Shown piece by piece: positions 51,283 to 60,165 of a stretch of DNA of 64,000 nucleotides (the first letter of the stretch is position 1; each line of letters starts with the position of its first letter). Both the position numbers and the translations under genes were made by a program. Source of the DNA: Propionibacteriaceae bacterium UBA7704 (GTDB taxonomy: Bacteria > Actinomycetota > Actinomycetes > Propionibacteriales > Propionibacteriaceae); contig DLGC01000024.1 of assembly GCA_002482525.1 (NCBI GenBank), positions 115,098-179,097 of the forward strand, written 5' to 3'. The notes under the pieces were generated by a model that was not told where the DNA came from, made no database searches, and saw only the letters and a program-made list of their open reading frames with translations.

Positions 51283-51308
51283 GGAAGTTATATTACCTTC
51301 CTCGGAAG
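51276..51308. promoter_or_regulatory. Paired MarR operators
   Basis: CTTCCATGGAAG (51276-51287, perfect) and CTTCCTCGGAAG (51297-51308, one symmetry break) lie 21 bp apart centre to centre, two helical turns. The first spans the EamA start codon and the second is 14 bp before the MarR ATG (51322). Binding would block both divergent promoters, so the mRNAs are likely leaderless or very short-leadered. Confidence 0.75.
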
Positions 51309-51321
51309 CTAATATCGAGTC

Positions 51322-51822
51322 ATGACTCCTCCGCACTCTGACCACGTCGACTGGATCAGTGAGCAATGGCGCCGCGAACGCCCCGACCTCGACACCTCAC
51401 CGGTAGAGGTGATCGGACGGCTGCACCGGCTGGCGTTGGCGCTCACTGCAGAGATCGTCCCGATATATGCCGAGTTCGGGCTCAGTGAACCGGAGTTCGA
51501 TCTGCTGGCATCGCTGCGCAGATCCGGCGCACCCTACGAGCTACCCGCCGGCGAACTCTCGGACTACACGATGGTGACCACCGGGGGACTTTCGAAGCGC
51601 GTCGACCGCCTCGAAGCCCGCGGACTGGTCGAACGTATTGAGCCCGAGGATGATCGACGTCGGCGAATGATCCGACTCACCCCAGACGGCATTGCCCTCA
51701 TCGACGCCGCCTTCACCGCCCACATGGCCAACGAACACCGACTGATCCAACAACTCGGCGCAGCCGATGCCACCGCCCTGGAGCCAATCCTTCGCCGATG
51801 GCTCGCCCTGCTCAGCTCCTGA
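51322..51822 (+). CDS. MarR-family regulator
   Basis: A 166-aa MarR protein: VIGRLHRLALALTAEIVPIY, GLSEPEFDLLASLRRSGAPY, TGGLSKRVDRLEARGLVERI, EDDRRRRMIRLTPDGIALID. The winged helix and the wing DDRRRR are complete. It acts as a dimer on the CTTCC...GGAAG palindromes next to its start and controls the divergent EamA exporter and itself. Ligand unknown. Confidence 0.9.
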   Translation: MTPPHSDHVDWISEQWRRERPDLDTSPVEVIGRLHRLALALTAEIVPIYAEFGLSEPEFDLLASLRRSGAPYELPAGELSDYTMVTTGGLSKRVDRLEARGLVERIEPEDDRRRRMIRLTPDGIALIDAAFTAHMANEHRLIQQLGAADATALEPILRRWLALLSS

Positions 51823-51860
51823 AGGCTCGCCTGGCGAGGAGTCGGCGTCCTTGAGGGCGG

Positions 51861-52793
51861 TTACGCATCGAGCTCGACCGTCTCAATGCTGACTTCCGTG
51901 ACGTCGTCCAGAGGAAGCGGCGCGAAGAGGTGGGGGTAGCCGTTCTCGACGACCACGGGAGTGGTGGGCGCAGGGTCCAGGCGCAGGAGTACCAGATCGG
52001 CGGCACCGAGATCTGCGTAGAACTTCTGGCGGGTGCGCTGGAGCTGATCGGCGAAAGAGAAGTGAACGAACCCTTCAGTGATGTAACCCGCGCCTCGGGC
52101 CGACCAGGGGTAGGCGCCGGCTGTGAGCGCGTCGCGCCACACCTCGCGCGGCGTCCAGTGGTAGATCGGGCGGGTCAGCGGAATGCGCGGACCCAACAAG
52201 CCCAGTCCAACCAAGTCGGCTCGCAGCTTTTCGGCCGAGGTGAAGTGCAGTGCCTGCATCCCGAAGGTGATCGCAGCCTCGACATTCTCTGCAGTGTCAT
52301 CAATGAACACGACCTCAGCAGGGTCTCGCTGGCTGCGCTCACAGGCCAACTCGAAGATGCGTCGATCCGGTTTGACGACGCCCTCCCAACCGGAAACCAC
52401 GATGTCGCTGAAGCGATTGAGAATGCCCCAGCGAGCACGGGTTCGGGTGAAGAGCTCGCCCGACCAGTTCGACAACGCCGATATCGGGACGCCGGCCTGC
52501 TGCAGTTCGGCCATGATCGCGCCGGTACCCGGAACCATCTCGGTGACGGTGTCATCGAAGTGGGTTCGAAACGCCTGCATCCGTGCTGCATCACCGGGGA
52601 ATCGCGCGATCCAGGTGGCCTCGTTCTGCGTGAGGTCATCGAAGCGGTCGTTCTCCTTGTTCCACGGGTGGAACTCGACCCGCTCCATGAAGGCAGGAAC
52701 CTCGGCCGCGTCCATCACGTGCTCGAACGCGCGCTCCGGAACCCAACGGAGAACCACTTGACCGAGGTCGAACATCACTGCTGAGGGCACCAT
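51861..52793 (-). CDS. HAD-like hydrolase fused to DUF952
   Basis: A 310-aa fusion from ATG 52793; the frame continues to 53318 only as a shadow of the ThrE gene. Residues 1-205 are a HAD-IA phosphatase: SAVMFDLGQVVLRWVPERAF (motif I as DLG, like YihX), ISALSNWSGELF (motif II), VVSGWEGVVKPDRRIFELAC (Lys), and AEVVFIDDTAENVEAAITFG (motif IV). Residues ~215-305 are DUF952 (YHWTPREVWRDALTAGAYPW, EGFVHFSFADQ, GYPHLFAPLPLDDV). Each half is usually a separate gene. It follows the ThrE gene by 41 bp and may be cotranscribed. Confidence 0.8.
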   Translation of the reverse strand: MVPSAVMFDLGQVVLRWVPERAFEHVMDAAEVPAFMERVEFHPWNKENDRFDDLTQNEATWIARFPGDAARMQAFRTHFDDTVTEMVPGTGAIMAELQQAGVPISALSNWSGELFTRTRARWGILNRFSDIVVSGWEGVVKPDRRIFELACERSQRDPAEVVFIDDTAENVEAAITFGMQALHFTSAEKLRADLVGLGLLGPRIPLTRPIYHWTPREVWRDALTAGAYPWSARGAGYITEGFVHFSFADQLQRTRQKFYADLGAADLVLLRLDPAPTTPVVVENGYPHLFAPLPLDDVTEVSIETVELDA

Positions 52794-52834
52794 TGCTCCA
52801 TCTTCTCCCCACCCCGAAGAACTTCGCGAATCGC

Positions 52835-54181
52835 TCACCGCCCGCGGCGACCCAACATCTGCCGCGCCTGACTCCACGTCGTCGGAACATTGGCCCGGGT
52901 GAAGGCCCACTCCGGGTCGGTGATCATGCGCGCCCCAGCGAGTCCGACCACCATCGCCACCGCGGTCAGCAGGGTGGAGACTCCGTTCTGCATGGCCTGC
53001 ACGACATCGGCTTGGTCGAAGTAGAGCAGGGTGCGCAGCGCCGAGGCACCCGGAATCGACACCAGCACCGTCGGTACGGTCATGATGATCTTCTCGGTGT
53101 TCAACAGCGTCGCGGCCAGCGCACACAGCAAGCCCATGATGAAGCAGCCCACGAAGGTGGCCACGTGTTCTTTCACCCCACTGTCGATCATGAGCAGCCG
53201 CGGAGTGTTTCCGATGATCGCCACCACCCCCGAGGCGAGCGCCGCCGGGAGCGGTGAGTTGAACATCATCGCCCAGCCGAACACGGCGAAGAAGCTGGCC
53301 GCCAGCAGTGCCGCCCACACCAGGGCCGGTGGGCCCTCGATGGCCGGAACAACATCCGGGGAGACCCCACTGAAGGCCGCCACGACTCCAGCTCCGATGG
53401 TGATGGCGAGCACCACCAGGGCCGCATAGGTGAGGCGAGGCACACCGGCCAGCAGGTCGATGCGAGCCAGGTCGAGACCGGCGGTGACCATCGGGAAGCC
53501 GGGAATCAAGAAGATCGCCGCGCAGATCAACCCCGCCGCCAGCCGAGGGCTCGACCCACCCAGAGCCAGATCCAGCAGAGTCGCGAACAATAGGAACAAG
53601 CCGGTCGCGGTCGCCGCAGAGACCAGCACTACCGCCAGGTGGTTGAGTTGCAGGCGACTGAGCCAGCGATTCAACCAGTACGCCAGCGCCGAGGCGGGCA
53701 GCACTGCCAGCACTTCACGCCAACCGCCGTTGGTGAGCACGGTCACCGAGGCGCAGGCCAGCGCCACCACAACTCCGAGCAGCCACGCCGGATACAACCG
53801 TGGCGTTGCCTCGATCGCGTCGAGGCGGGCGTCCACTTCAGCGACTGTGGCCCGGTCGGGAAGCTGGGCCGCGAAGTCCTTGACCAACGCGATGCGGTGG
53901 GCATTCACGCCGGGAGCATCGATCTCGGCCACCTGAGTTCGGAAGATGCCGCGGCGCTGCACCGTGAGCACGATGTCGGTATAGGTCACCAGAGCTTTGA
54001 TGTTCTCGATACCCACAGTGCTGGCCACCGAGCGCATCACTTCACGCACCCGCAGCCCCGAGGTGCCCGCGCCCAACATCATGATTCCGGCGCGCAGCAC
54101 CACATCGGAGCGCCGGATCAAATGCTTGGGTTCCAGCGCATCCTCATGCTCATGCTCGGGAAACTCGGACCGCTCGTCCAC
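52835..54181 (-). CDS. Threonine/serine exporter family protein (ThrE-like)
   Basis: A 448-aa protein. The N-terminal domain (MLGAGTSGLRVREVMRSVAS, YTDIVLTVQRRG) is the hydrolase-like cytoplasmic portion of ThrE, followed by ten hydrophobic helices in two sets of five (YPAWLLGVVVALACASVTVL, FLIPGFPMVTAGLDLARIDL; later LWAALLAASFFAVFGWAMMF-type and VPTVLVSIPGASALRTLLYF). The architecture and length match the Corynebacterium ThrE exporter. It pumps threonine, serine or related small molecules out of the cell. Confidence 0.86.
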   Translation of the reverse strand: MDERSEFPEHEHEDALEPKHLIRRSDVVLRAGIMMLGAGTSGLRVREVMRSVASTVGIENIKALVTYTDIVLTVQRRGIFRTQVAEIDAPGVNAHRIALVKDFAAQLPDRATVAEVDARLDAIEATPRLYPAWLLGVVVALACASVTVLTNGGWREVLAVLPASALAYWLNRWLSRLQLNHLAVVLVSAATATGLFLLFATLLDLALGGSSPRLAAGLICAAIFLIPGFPMVTAGLDLARIDLLAGVPRLTYAALVVLAITIGAGVVAAFSGVSPDVVPAIEGPPALVWAALLAASFFAVFGWAMMFNSPLPAALASGVVAIIGNTPRLLMIDSGVKEHVATFVGCFIMGLLCALAATLLNTEKIIMTVPTVLVSIPGASALRTLLYFDQADVVQAMQNGVSTLLTAVAMVVGLAGARMITDPEWAFTRANVPTTWSQARQMLGRRGR

Positions 54182-54378
54182 ACCGTCACGCTACGACACC
54201 TGCGCCCGGCGGCGTCGGACGATTCCCCCGCTGAGATCGGTGTCGACGCCGGGCCGACGAGTGCTGGCGGAATCTTCGGCGAGCGGCGGAGGTTGAAGGC
54301 AAGGGTGGATGCTCACTGTCCACCGACCTAGGGTGGAAGTCGTCACCCCACCACCTTCATCTCTCAGTAAGGCTCACC

Positions 54379-55239
54379 ATGATCCAACGGACACTCGGTT
54401 CACGTACGGTCAGCGCCATCGGTCTCGGCGGTATGCCGATGTCGATCGAAGGTCGCCCCGACGAGGAACGCTCGATCGCCACGATCCACGCCGCGCTTGA
54501 CGCGGGTGTGACGCTGATCGACACCGCCGACGCCTACCACCGCGATGCCGGCGAAGTCGGCCACAACGAAGAACTCATCGCCAAGGCACTGCGGCTGTAT
54601 GGCGACACTGCCGACGTCCTGGTCGCCACCAAGGGCGGTCATCTGCGTCCCGGCGACGGAAGCTGGACTCAGAACGGGCGTCCGGAGTACCTCAAGGAAG
54701 CCGCGAAGGCCTCAGCCAAACGCCTGGGCGTCGAAGCGATCGGGCTGTACCAGTTCCACCGTCCTGACCCGCAGGTTCCCTATGCCGAATCCGTCGGCGC
54801 GATCCGTGACCTGCTCGATGAGGGCGTCATTGAAATGGCCGGCATCTCGAATGCGTCCGTGGCACAGATCGATGAGGCCGTCGAGGTTCTCGACGGTCGT
54901 CTGGTGTCGGTACAGAACCAGTTCTCGCCGAAGTTCCGCTCCAGCCTGGTCGAGCTCGAGCACTGCGCCAAACTCAGCATCGCCTTCCTCCCGTGGAGCC
55001 CGTTGGGTGGCATCCGCAACGCCCCCGAACTCGGCGATCGCCATGTGGCCTTCAACCAGGTGGCCGATGCCCACGACGTCAGCCCCCAGCAGGTAGCCCT
55101 GGCCTGGGAGTTGGCCCTCGACCCCGTCGTCATCCCCATCCCCGGTGCATCTCGCCCCGCCAGCATCCAGGATTCGGTGATGGCCGCCGACCTGCACCTC
55201 ACCCCCGAAGAGATCGCGCTCCTCTCGCAACCCGAGTGA
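54379..55239 (+). CDS. Aldo/keto reductase
   Basis: A 286-aa AKR. TIM-barrel landmarks: RTVSAIGLGGMPMS, GVTLIDTADAYHRDAGEVGH with the catalytic Asp and Tyr, DVLVATKGGH with Lys, YQFHRPDPQVPYAESVGAI with His, and SVQNQFSPKF, PGASRPASIQDSV for NADPH. ATG 54379. It reduces aldehydes or ketones with NADPH; the substrate is not deducible. A perfect 14-bp hairpin follows its stop. Confidence 0.9.
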   Translation: MIQRTLGSRTVSAIGLGGMPMSIEGRPDEERSIATIHAALDAGVTLIDTADAYHRDAGEVGHNEELIAKALRLYGDTADVLVATKGGHLRPGDGSWTQNGRPEYLKEAAKASAKRLGVEAIGLYQFHRPDPQVPYAESVGAIRDLLDEGVIEMAGISNASVAQIDEAVEVLDGRLVSVQNQFSPKFRSSLVELEHCAKLSIAFLPWSPLGGIRNAPELGDRHVAFNQVADAHDVSPQQVALAWELALDPVVIPIPGASRPASIQDSVMAADLHLTPEEIALLSQPE

Positions 55240-55249
55240 CCTCAAGAGT

Positions 55250-55289
55250 GTGCTAGATCCTCCCCCATAGTCGGTGGAGGATCTAGCAC
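55250..55289. terminator. Hairpin after aldo/keto reductase
   Basis: GTGCTAGATCCTCC (55250-55263) and GGAGGATCTAGCAC (55276-55289) pair perfectly over 14 bp with a 12-base loop, 10 bp past the stop and 12 bp before the stop of the convergent trmL. It has no T-tract. It likely ends both transcripts. Confidence 0.7.
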
Positions 55290-55300
55290 CTAATCAAGGA

Positions 55301-55774
55301 TCAGGATGCGCCGGGGTGGCCTAGTTGGCGCCAGGCTTCGTAGACCGCGATGGCGGCGGCGTTGGCCAGGTTGAGCGAGCGGAGGGCGGGGCGCATGGGA
55401 ATGCGGACTTGGGCGGTGATGCGGGGGTCGGTCAGCACCTCTTCAGCCAGGCCGGTGGGTTCGGGGCCGAACAGCAGCACATCTCCAGGGCGGTAGGCGA
55501 TATCGGTGTAGAGCGTTTCGGCATGGGCGGTGAAGGCGAAGACCCTCGCCGGAAGCAGCGCGGCATAGGCGTCCTCCAGCGAGGCATGAACGTAGGTAGC
55601 CGACTTGTCGGCGTAATCCACCCCGGCCCGACGCAGCTTGGCGTCATCCATGTCGAAGCCGAAGGGCTTGGCCAGGTGCAATTCGGCTCCCGTGACCGCA
55701 GCCAGGCGCATAGTGGCGCCAGTGTTGTTCGGGATCTGTGGCCAGCAGAACAGGATGCGAAGCGGGAGGGTCAC
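55301..55774 (-). CDS. trmL: tRNA (cytidine/uridine-34 2'-O)-methyltransferase
   Basis: A 157-aa SPOUT methyltransferase. ILFCWPQIPNNTGATMRLAA (motif 1), LLFGPEPTGLAEEVL (motif 2) and IPMRPALRSLNLANAAAIAV (motif 3, which forms the SAM knot) are intact and the length fits TrmL exactly. It methylates the wobble ribose of leucine tRNAs and acts as a dimer. It is alone between convergent and same-strand genes. Confidence 0.93.
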   Translation of the reverse strand: MTLPLRILFCWPQIPNNTGATMRLAAVTGAELHLAKPFGFDMDDAKLRRAGVDYADKSATYVHASLEDAYAALLPARVFAFTAHAETLYTDIAYRPGDVLLFGPEPTGLAEEVLTDPRITAQVRIPMRPALRSLNLANAAAIAVYEAWRQLGHPGAS

Positions 55775-55834
55775 TGGGCCATCTTGTCACCGGGGCGCTA
55801 CATCACGGACACGATGGCCGACGTCACGTGGCGA

Positions 55835-56224
55835 TCAGGTGAGCCGTTCGAAGACCATGGTGGCCTGGATTCGGTCTCCGCCGCCGATCCCAACGCTCCC
55901 CGAGGAGGCGGTGGTTATGGTGTGCAAGCGATAGCCGAGAACGGCCTGCCGATTGATGGCCTTCTCCAGCTCGGTCAGGTTCCCGGATCCAGTTCCCCAG
56001 AGTTTCTCTTTGAGGACGACCTGCAGCACCACATAGCTGGCTCCCTTCGGCGCCGGACGTGGTTGGCTGCCCGCTACAGCCTCGGCAGCAATGTGGTTCA
56101 CCATCTGGCTGGGGGTACGCGGTGGCGCCGGCGGGGGTTGAACCTTGTCAGTCCATTGATTTCCGTCCCACCATCGTGTGGTTCCTGATCCATCGTTGTA
56201 CCAACCCGCCTGCGTTCCGGCCAT
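55835..56224 (-). CDS. DUF2510-DUF4177 protein
   Basis: A 129-aa protein from ATG 56224; the frame to 56308 overlaps the next gene. The N-terminus AGWYNDGSGTTRWWDGNQWT is the DUF2510 motif (WYxDP---LRWWDG-xWT) of actinobacterial envelope-associated proteins. The C-terminal half YVVLQVVLKEKLWGTGSGN, LEKAINRQAVLGYRLHTITT and IQATMVFERL is DUF4177-like. No membrane segment is seen. Function unknown. It lies 29 bp beyond the pseudouridine synthase gene on the same strand. Confidence 0.75.
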   Translation of the reverse strand: MAGTQAGWYNDGSGTTRWWDGNQWTDKVQPPPAPPRTPSQMVNHIAAEAVAGSQPRPAPKGASYVVLQVVLKEKLWGTGSGNLTELEKAINRQAVLGYRLHTITTASSGSVGIGGGDRIQATMVFERLT

Positions 56225-56253
56225 GGGTTCCCCTCCCAATACGTCACCTGTGA

Positions 56254-57186
56254 CTAGCCCTGACCACCCTGCCCTACGGGCCACTCCACCGCGACCCGGC
56301 TCGCCCACGATCGCGGCTTACCGTCAAACGGGTCGGTGAAGGCGAGGCTTCGGGCCACCAACTGCAGCGGGTGCTCGAAGCCGTCGCCCAACGAATCCTG
56401 CACCTGTGGATACAGCGGATCACCCACGATGGGCAGGCCCAGTCCGGCCAGATGCACCCGAAGCTGATGCGTCTTTCCGGTCACCGGCGTCAGTCGGTAG
56501 CGGGCGAAATCACCGTGCACCTCGATCAGCTCGATCATGGTCTCGGCGTTGGGCTCACCGGCCACAACCTGCGCTTGCAGGCTGCCCCGCGGCTTCTCGA
56601 TGCGGTTCTTCACCCGAAGGGGAAACTCGATGACCGGGTCGAACGGCGCCACGGCTTCGTAGACCTTCTGCACCTGCCCGCGCTGGAAGAGCTCGGCGTA
56701 GGCCGCCCGAAACTGCGGACGGGTCGTCAGCACCAACACCCCTGCGGTGAGTCGATCCAGCCGATGCGCCGGGGCGAGGTCGGGCAGACTCAACGATTCC
56801 CGAAGCCGTACCACCACGGTTTCGCGCACGTGCACCCCACGCGGGGTGGTGGCCAGAAAGTGCGGCTTGTCGACCACCACGATGCGCTCATCGGCGTAGA
56901 GCACCGCCACGTCGAAGGGCACGGACACCTCCGAGGCCAGTGGACGGTGGAACCACACGAAGGCATTCGGGCGAAACGGATCCTGCTCGTGCCAGGGCTG
57001 ACCGTGTTGGTCGAAGAACTCACCGGCCTGCAGCATCTCGGCCACGGGGGCCACACCAGGCAGCCGCTCGCGGAGGAACTCGCCCATGGTCTGCCAGCGG
57101 CCGCGGTTGCTCGGCAGATTGTCCGGGGTCCGTACCCAGGCGGCGTCCAGGCCGTTGCGGCGCGGCAGTGGTGAGCGCGGCGGCAT
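56254..57186 (-). CDS. RluA-family pseudouridine synthase
   Basis: A 310-aa protein from ATG 57186 (MPPRSPLPRRNGLDAAWVRT); the upstream extension to 57411 overlaps the EamA gene and is unlikely. Core motifs: DVAVLYADERIVVVDKPHFL, LAPAHRLDRLTAGVLVLTTR with catalytic Asp, YEAVAPFDP, and TGKTHQLRVHLAGLGLPIVG. An N-terminal ~80-residue extension is present with no S4 domain. It isomerises uridine in rRNA or tRNA; the target base is not evident. Confidence 0.88.
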   Translation of the reverse strand: MPPRSPLPRRNGLDAAWVRTPDNLPSNRGRWQTMGEFLRERLPGVAPVAEMLQAGEFFDQHGQPWHEQDPFRPNAFVWFHRPLASEVSVPFDVAVLYADERIVVVDKPHFLATTPRGVHVRETVVVRLRESLSLPDLAPAHRLDRLTAGVLVLTTRPQFRAAYAELFQRGQVQKVYEAVAPFDPVIEFPLRVKNRIEKPRGSLQAQVVAGEPNAETMIELIEVHGDFARYRLTPVTGKTHQLRVHLAGLGLPIVGDPLYPQVQDSLGDGFEHPLQLVARSLAFTDPFDGKPRSWASRVAVEWPVGQGGQG

Positions 57187-57268
57187 CAGGCCACGACTTC
57201 CGGCAGGCAGGTCACACCCAGCAGCGTACGACCGCCCAACCCCGGGACGATTGTGTAACAATGTTCCG

Positions 57269-58180
57269 ATGCGTGCGATCTTCGCGGTGCTGGCAGCCGC
57301 CATCTGCTTCTCCACCACCGGGACCTCCCGGGCGCTGGCGGACGTCGACGCCTCCCCCCTGGCCGTCGGGGCAGCACGCATCCTGATCGGCGGCGGACTG
57401 CTGGGCATCATCGCGCTGATGCAGCATCACCAGCGCCGACCTGCTCGTTCAGTGCAGACCGGGCGGCCGCCGGACTGGGCCCTGGTCAGCATCGGAGCGA
57501 TAGGGGTGCTGGCCTATCAGCCGACCTTCTTCCTGGGTACCGAACTCAATGGCGTTGCGGTGGGCACCGTGCTGGCGCTGGGCTCAGCGCCGATCAGCGT
57601 GGGGCTGCTGGACGGTCTGCTGCATCGGCGATTGCCCTCGCGGCGTTGGCTGGCCGCGACGGTGCTCGCCATCATCGGGGTCGCCTTGGTCTCCGGCCTG
57701 GCCGGCGGGCAGCTGGGTGGCCTGACCCCCTTGGGCATCGCAGCTTCGGTCGGTGCCGGCGCGTCCTATGCCGTCTATACCTTGGCCAGTAAAGAACTCC
57801 TCGCCCACCGCTGGCAGCCCACCGACGCCATGGGGGCGGTCTTCGGCACCGCAGCGGTGTTGAGCATTCCGGTCCTGTTGTTCGCCGGTACCGCCTGGCT
57901 GGCCACACCGGCCGGAGCAACGCTGGCGCTGTGGCTCGGGGTGATCACGACCACCATCGCCTACCTTCTGTTCGGCTGGGGCCTGGCTCGCCTGAAAGCC
58001 ACCACGGTCTCGACGCTGACTTTGGCCGAACCGGCATCGGCCACCGTGCTGGGCGTCGTCGTCTTGGGTGAGCAGCTCACCGCCGCGTCGATTCTGGGCA
58101 TCCTCGCCATCGCCGTCGGGCTGACCGTACTGGCGCTCCCCAGAAGGAAGGAGCCCACCGATGTGCCCACGCCGGCGTGA
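57269..58180 (+). CDS. EamA-family (DMT) transporter
   Basis: A 303-aa ten-helix exporter from ATG 57269 (the frame open from 57086 is antisense to the pseudouridine synthase). FAVLAAAICFSTTGTSRALA with VDASPLAVGAARILIGGGLL begins half one; AASVGAGASYAVYTLASKEL starts half two, and TVSTLTLAEPASATVLGVVV, the conserved EPV-like loop, ends it. It is 20 bp overlapped with the following GntR gene, so the regulator likely controls this exporter. Confidence 0.88.
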   Translation: MRAIFAVLAAAICFSTTGTSRALADVDASPLAVGAARILIGGGLLGIIALMQHHQRRPARSVQTGRPPDWALVSIGAIGVLAYQPTFFLGTELNGVAVGTVLALGSAPISVGLLDGLLHRRLPSRRWLAATVLAIIGVALVSGLAGGQLGGLTPLGIAASVGAGASYAVYTLASKELLAHRWQPTDAMGAVFGTAAVLSIPVLLFAGTAWLATPAGATLALWLGVITTTIAYLLFGWGLARLKATTVSTLTLAEPASATVLGVVVLGEQLTAASILGILAIAVGLTVLALPRRKEPTDVPTPA

Positions 58181-58838
58181 TCACGCCCCGGGACCGACTG
58201 CGACCTCCGAGGTCACCGAGAGACTGCGCACCACCATCCTGGACGGCGACCTGGCACCAGGAACCGCCTTGCGCGAAGAAGACCTGGCCGAGCGCTTCGC
58301 AGTCTCGCGTCACACCGTGCGCAGTGCCCTGGCCAGGCTGAGCGCGGAGCGGTTGGTTCAGTCGATCCCCTATCGCGGCTCGCGGGTAGCGCAACTCGAT
58401 GTCGACGGTCTGCACGCCTTGCAGGATTTGCGGGGGGCTCTGGAGGGCGAAGCCGTTCGCTTGTTGCGGGAACGCCACGGCGAGCACTGGCCCGCTGCGG
58501 TGACGGCGCCGATCCAGGCGGCCCTGGCCACCCTCGACCACGTCGAACGCACCGCTGGCTGGGCCCAGACAACTCGAGCTCACTCCGGCTTTCACCAGGC
58601 TTTGGTCGCCGCCGCAGGGAGCGCCCGCATCACCGAGGCCTACTCCCAGCTCGATTCCGAGATTCTGCTGCTGCTCACTCACGTGCGGCCGGACTATCCC
58701 CCGGGCAGCCTGGCGCCGGAACACCGCACCTACCTGGACGCAGCGCAACACGACGGCGGACCGGCCGTCCGCGCCCATTTGGCGCACTCCACAGCACTCA
58801 TCGAGGCATCGTTGGGGCAGCGCAACCGCCCGGCCTAG
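58161..58838 (+). CDS. GntR-family regulator (FCD type)
   Basis: A 225-aa FadR-subfamily regulator. wHTH: TERLRTTILDGDLAPGTALR, EDLAERFAVSRHTVRSALAR, LVQSIPYRGSRVAQL. The C-terminal FCD domain has LQDLRGALEGEAVRLLRERH and the metal-binding HSGFHQALVAAAGS and AEHRTYLDA-type His residues. ATG 58161 lies inside the 3' end of the EamA gene. Effector probably a small carboxylate. Confidence 0.87.
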   Translation: MCPRRRDHAPGPTATSEVTERLRTTILDGDLAPGTALREEDLAERFAVSRHTVRSALARLSAERLVQSIPYRGSRVAQLDVDGLHALQDLRGALEGEAVRLLRERHGEHWPAAVTAPIQAALATLDHVERTAGWAQTTRAHSGFHQALVAAAGSARITEAYSQLDSEILLLLTHVRPDYPPGSLAPEHRTYLDAAQHDGGPAVRAHLAHSTALIEASLGQRNRPA

Positions 58839-58854
58839 CCGCGACCCGGCACGC

Positions 58855-59376
58855 TCAGGGCAGAGCCTTGCCCTTGCGGAACTCGATTTGGGCCACGATC
58901 TCCTCACCTGATTGATCCAGGTTGGTGAGGATGTACGACCGTGGCTTGCGGTCTGGCGCGGCGAACACCACCGCGGGGATCATGCCGTAAGCGGTGCCGA
59001 GCGACACCGTCGTGGCGGACAGTGACCAGGTTTCGGCGGCACGCTTCACGGTGCCGGTGGCAGTGGCATCGCCAGAGAGCCACAGCTCGTCTCCGCGCAC
59101 CCGGAACGCGACATCGGGCATCGGCAGCGGGGCGTTGTGTGCATCCTTCCTCACCAGCACCACCAGGACGGTGGCCACGCCGATCAGCAGAACGGCTATC
59201 AACCACGCTCCGAACTCCCCGGTACTCACCCCCATCAGGATCATCAGCGCAGCCACGGCCAGAGCCGCTGCGGTGGTCCAGGGCGACAGCCGCACATACC
59301 GGGCGGTGCGCTCACGAAGTGCCAGAACCCTCCGCTTCGTCTCGGCATTGAAGCTCACCACGAAGTCTGCATCCAC
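58855..59376 (-). CDS. Two-TM membrane protein with YcxB-like domain
   Basis: A 173-aa protein: N-terminal soluble strand (DADFVVSFNAETKRRVLALR), two transmembrane helices (WTTAAALAVAALMILMGVST, AWLIAVLLIGVATVLVVLVR), then a C-terminal PH-like domain (AFRVRGDELWLSGDATATGT, WSLSATTVSLGTAYGMIPAV) as in YcxB/DUF-type membrane proteins. Function unknown. It converges on the GntR gene with a 16-bp gap. Confidence 0.65.
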   Translation of the reverse strand: MDADFVVSFNAETKRRVLALRERTARYVRLSPWTTAAALAVAALMILMGVSTGEFGAWLIAVLLIGVATVLVVLVRKDAHNAPLPMPDVAFRVRGDELWLSGDATATGTVKRAAETWSLSATTVSLGTAYGMIPAVVFAAPDRKPRSYILTNLDQSGEEIVAQIEFRKGKALP

Positions 59377-59509
59377 GCTTGGAGCCTAGCCAGAGCGCGC
59401 CACTCCAGGCGACCCCGAGTCTCTTCTTTCTGGCTGAGGCCACCATGCCAACGAGGCGGCACCCCGCAGTCGGGAGGACGGCAAACTCCGCCACCACTAG
59501 GGTGTTCCC

Positions 59510-60154
59510 ATGCCGGATGACGAAGCCACCGAAGACCTCACCCCGAAGTTCGATCCCACTCGGATCCGCCGCGTTGTGCTCATCGTGGCCGGGTTGAACT
59601 TCGCCTACTTCTTCGTGGAGTTCACCGTCGCCCTGTTCGCCGGCTCGGTGTCGCTGCTGGCCGACGGCGTGGACTTCTTGGAGGACACCGCGGTCAATCT
59701 GCTTATCTTCATCGCTCTGGGGTGGCAGCTGCGCAACCGGTCAATCATGGGAAAGGTGATGGCGCTGATCATTCTGGGTCCGGCACTGTTCGCCACCTGG
59801 GAGGCCGTCCAACGCTTCGTAACCCCACAGACCCCGCAGGTGTGGCCGGTGATCTGGGCGTCCCTCGGCGCGATCGTGATCAACGGCACCAGCGCCTTGT
59901 TGCTCACCACCGTCCGCAACCATGGCGGCTCGCTGAGTCGGGCGGCGTTCCTGTCGGCCCGCAACGATGTGCTGATCAACACCGCCATCATCACCATGGC
60001 GATCCTCACCGCCTTCACCGGCTCGGGCTGGCCGGATCTGATCCTGGGCTGCTTCATCATCGTGTTGGCGTTCCACGCCGCCAAGGAGGTCTGGGAGGTC
60101 AGCGAGGAAGAGCGTCTGGCCGCCAAGGTGCTGGCCGGCGAAGACATCGACTGA
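59510..60154 (+). CDS. Cation diffusion facilitator family transporter
   Basis: A 214-aa CDF protein with six helices. Metal-site motifs are VSLLADGVDFLEDTAVNLLI in helix 2 and LSARNDVLINTAIITMAIL in helix 5, with the paired aspartates. The usual C-terminal cytoplasmic domain (~80 residues) is missing, which occurs in a subset of bacterial CDFs. It exports Zn, Co or Fe in exchange for protons. No metal regulator is adjacent. Confidence 0.83.
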   Translation: MPDDEATEDLTPKFDPTRIRRVVLIVAGLNFAYFFVEFTVALFAGSVSLLADGVDFLEDTAVNLLIFIALGWQLRNRSIMGKVMALIILGPALFATWEAVQRFVTPQTPQVWPVIWASLGAIVINGTSALLLTTVRNHGGSLSRAAFLSARNDVLINTAIITMAILTAFTGSGWPDLILGCFIIVLAFHAAKEVWEVSEEERLAAKVLAGEDID

Positions 60155-60165
60155 CGCCACCCGGC

